Positions 62,467 to 64,000 of a stretch of 64,000 nt of DNA are shown here, one piece after another. The stretch spans positions 124,001 through 188,000 of the forward strand of contig NZ_JAJNMU010000016.1 of the NCBI RefSeq assembly GCF_022458865.1. Direction: 5' to 3'. Numbering within the stretch: position 1 is the stretch's first letter; every line of letters starts with the position of its first letter. The notes below the pieces were generated by a model, which was not told where the DNA came from, did no database searches, and saw nothing but the letters and a program-made list of their open reading frames with translations. The DNA comes from Paenibacillus periandrae (GTDB taxonomy: Bacteria; Bacillota; Bacilli; Paenibacillales; NBRC-103111). The position numbers and the translations under genes were made by a program.

Positions 62467-64000
62467 GTAAGCGTCTAATAAGACGGTGTATTGAAAAGAG
62501 CAAAGCGAGTAGTTTTGAACCTCAAGCTTTGCTCTCTTTGCATGCTTCTTGAATTTTCTGGCTCCAAGGAAAATAATCTTCTAATAATTCTGGTTGCTGA
62601 CGGAATGCGATTGCCGGTAGTTGCTTGAAGAGATATTCGAAATATTTGTATGGATTTAGACCGTTTGCCTTTGCAGTCTCGACTATACTGTATATTGTAG
62701 CACTCGCTGCTGCTCCCTTCGGACTGCCGCTAAAGAGCCAATTTTTGCGCCCGATTGTAAATGGACGAATACTGTTCTCTGCTAGATTGTTGGAGATCAC
62801 ACAGTTACCATCTAATAGATAGTTCATAAATTCTTGCTTGTGATTTCGTGCATATTTTAATGCCTCGCCTAGCTTGGATTTGGGGATCACTTTTCCTCTT
62901 GCAGATTCGACCCATGCCCAAAAAGCATCCAAAACAGGCTTCTCCTGTTCCAGACGTTTCTGATGACGTTCCTCACGGGATAAGAGCTCAAGTGACTTTT
63001 CTATGGCAAATAGCTTATTGCAATACGCAATCCCTTCACTCGGCAGCGTCGCTTCCGGATGTTGTGTATCTTGCGGAAGCGCATCTACAAATTTCCTTCG
63101 ATGATGGGTCCAACATAAGCATCTGGTTACATCAGAAAGCTTTGTGTATCCCGAATAGGCATCGGCGTGTAAGTATCCTCTGAACCCTTTTAGGAAAGCT
63201 TGCGGATACTTCCCACTTCTTCCTGGTTGGTATTCAAAGATTCGGACTGGATGCGTGCTATGCTGACCACTGCTATAGATCCACATATAGGAGTCGGACG
63301 TATTCTTTCGTCCCTTTTCGTTCATGACTTGCACGACTGTTTCATCCGCATGGACATATTTTTCTTGCAGTAGTCTTTGGTGAAGTTGATTCATTAGTGG
63401 CGTCAACCAGACTCGAGCGGCAACGATCATCCAATTGGCCATTGTTGCACGACTGAGGGTTACACCAAGTGTTTGCCATTCCTTCTCTAGGCGGTATAGG
63501 GGAAGGGCATTCACAAACTTCTGATGCATAACCCATGCGACGGAAGAAGGAGAAGCCATGGAATGTTGAATCACGGGATCCGGCGTTGTTGCCTTTTGCA
63601 TATATGGTTTTCCATGCTTACGACAAGTCCGGCATTCAAATGTCTCACGATACACATCGATGGCTCGAACTGTAGCAGGAATAAATTCTATTTCTGTACG
63701 GACAAATTCTTCACCAACAACGACAAGTGCAGTCTGACACGCTTCACAGCAACGCTCTTGATCTGTGAGGGTACAGAGAAATTTGTGATGCGGAATATCT
63801 TTCAATAGATCCGTCCGATCACCTTTATTTTTCTTCTGCTGGTAACCTGCCACTTGCTTAAAATCTGGTTCAGATGCACTGCGGCTAGCAGCAGTCTCTG
63901 CCTCGTCAAACAAAGACAATTGCTCTACGCCAATTGGGAGCGCAGCTGTCTTCTCCGTGCTCCTGCCATACAGTTTCTGCGTCAGAAATTGTACAGTTTC
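62467..64000 (-). mobile_element. IS66-family element (partial, runs off window)
   Basis: The left terminal repeat GTAAGCGTCTAATAAGACGG at 62467 is typical of IS66 (GTAAGCG ends). The TnpC gene occupies the rest to the window edge. Confidence 0.85.
62522..64000 (-). CDS. tnpC: IS66-family transposase TnpC (5' end beyond the window)
   Basis: At least 492 residues; the frame is open to the window edge (QFLTQKLYGRSTEKTAALPI upstream of SLFDEAET). A zinc-binding region is present (RCCEACQTALVV and FECRTCRKHG). The DDE core has the first Asp in QEKYVHADETVVQVM, the second in GYLHADAYSGYTKL and the Glu in NNLAENSIRPFTIGRKNWLF. The C-terminus ends with the typical NGLNPYKYFEYLFKQLP. No frameshift is visible in this part, so it may be functional, unlike the neighbouring IS6. 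Confidence 0.93.
   Translation of the reverse strand, partial: ETVQFLTQKLYGRSTEKTAALPIGVEQLSLFDEAETAASRSASEPDFKQVAGYQQKKNKGDRTDLLKDIPHHKFLCTLTDQERCCEACQTALVVVGEEFVRTEIEFIPATVRAIDVYRETFECRTCRKHGKPYMQKATTPDPVIQHSMASPSSVAWVMHQKFVNALPLYRLEKEWQTLGVTLSRATMANWMIVAARVWLTPLMNQLHQRLLQEKYVHADETVVQVMNEKGRKNTSDSYMWIYSSGQHSTHPVRIFEYQPGRSGKYPQAFLKGFRGYLHADAYSGYTKLSDVTRCLCWTHHRRKFVDALPQDTQHPEATLPSEGIAYCNKLFAIEKSLELLSREERHQKRLEQEKPVLDAFWAWVESARGKVIPKSKLGEALKYARNHKQEFMNYLLDGNCVISNNLAENSIRPFTIGRKNWLFSGSPKGAAASATIYSIVETAKANGLNPYKYFEYLFKQLPAIAFRQQPELLEDYFPWSQKIQEACKESKA

Overview
The window looks like the chromosome of a Paenibacillus-type, endospore-forming Firmicute. The signs are YesM/YesN (LytS/AraC-type) two-component pairs beside an LplB/LplC sugar transporter, a KapB-like protein, a Spo0E-like phosphatase, a bacillithiol-linked YtxJ, several ABC-F proteins, strong AGGAGG-type ribosome sites, frequent TTG/GTG starts and CcpA cre-like boxes. 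No rRNA, tRNA or CRISPR array was seen.

Layout. 1-4.8 kb (minus strand): a response regulator and histidine kinase pair followed by two permeases of a carbohydrate importer, with three cre-like sites. 5-9.5 kb: small regulators, a lipoprotein, and an aldo/keto reductase plus Gfo/Idh/MocA oxidoreductase pair with a divergent AraC regulator (9.7 kb). 10.7-16.1 kb: topB, a P-loop protein, an epimerase, an esterase and ytxJ. 16.3-27.4 kb: a five-gene ABC exporter operon (ATPase, lipoprotein adaptor, large FtsX permease, an ATPase fused to an AbrB-like domain, and a secreted 708-residue protein) downstream of a second YesM/YesN-type pair, which probably controls it. 27.4-43.7 kb: housekeeping and signalling genes (purT, HxlR regulator, Spo0E-like, orphan OmpR-type regulator, TRIC-type channel, NarL-type pair, KapB-like, thioredoxin-like, M42 peptidase, ASCH and Dabb proteins) with three ABC-F ATPases and two families of short non-coding repeats.

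43.8-51 kb holds the distal half of a Tad-type pilus cluster: two TadE-like pseudopilins, a large DUF5702-like surface protein, an A24 prepilin peptidase, an FHA protein and a PP2C phosphatase. The motor genes (tadA/B/C) expected upstream are absent from the window. The sequence instead switches at about 51.0 kb to an A/T-rich mobile region.

51-58.3 kb is a Tn7-like transposon with tnsA, tnsB, tnsC and a TniQ/TnsD-family target selector. It has repeated 21-bp motifs at its left flank that look like TnsB sites, and an unusual 560-nt hairpin-rich gap between tnsC and tniQ. Its tnsA end abuts the 3' end of a degenerate ku gene. 58.3-64 kb is a graveyard: the ku pseudogene, an IS3-family remnant, a complete but inactivated IS6-family copy with both inverted repeats, truncated gene fragments including a phosphotransferase remnant, and an IS66-family element that runs off the window.
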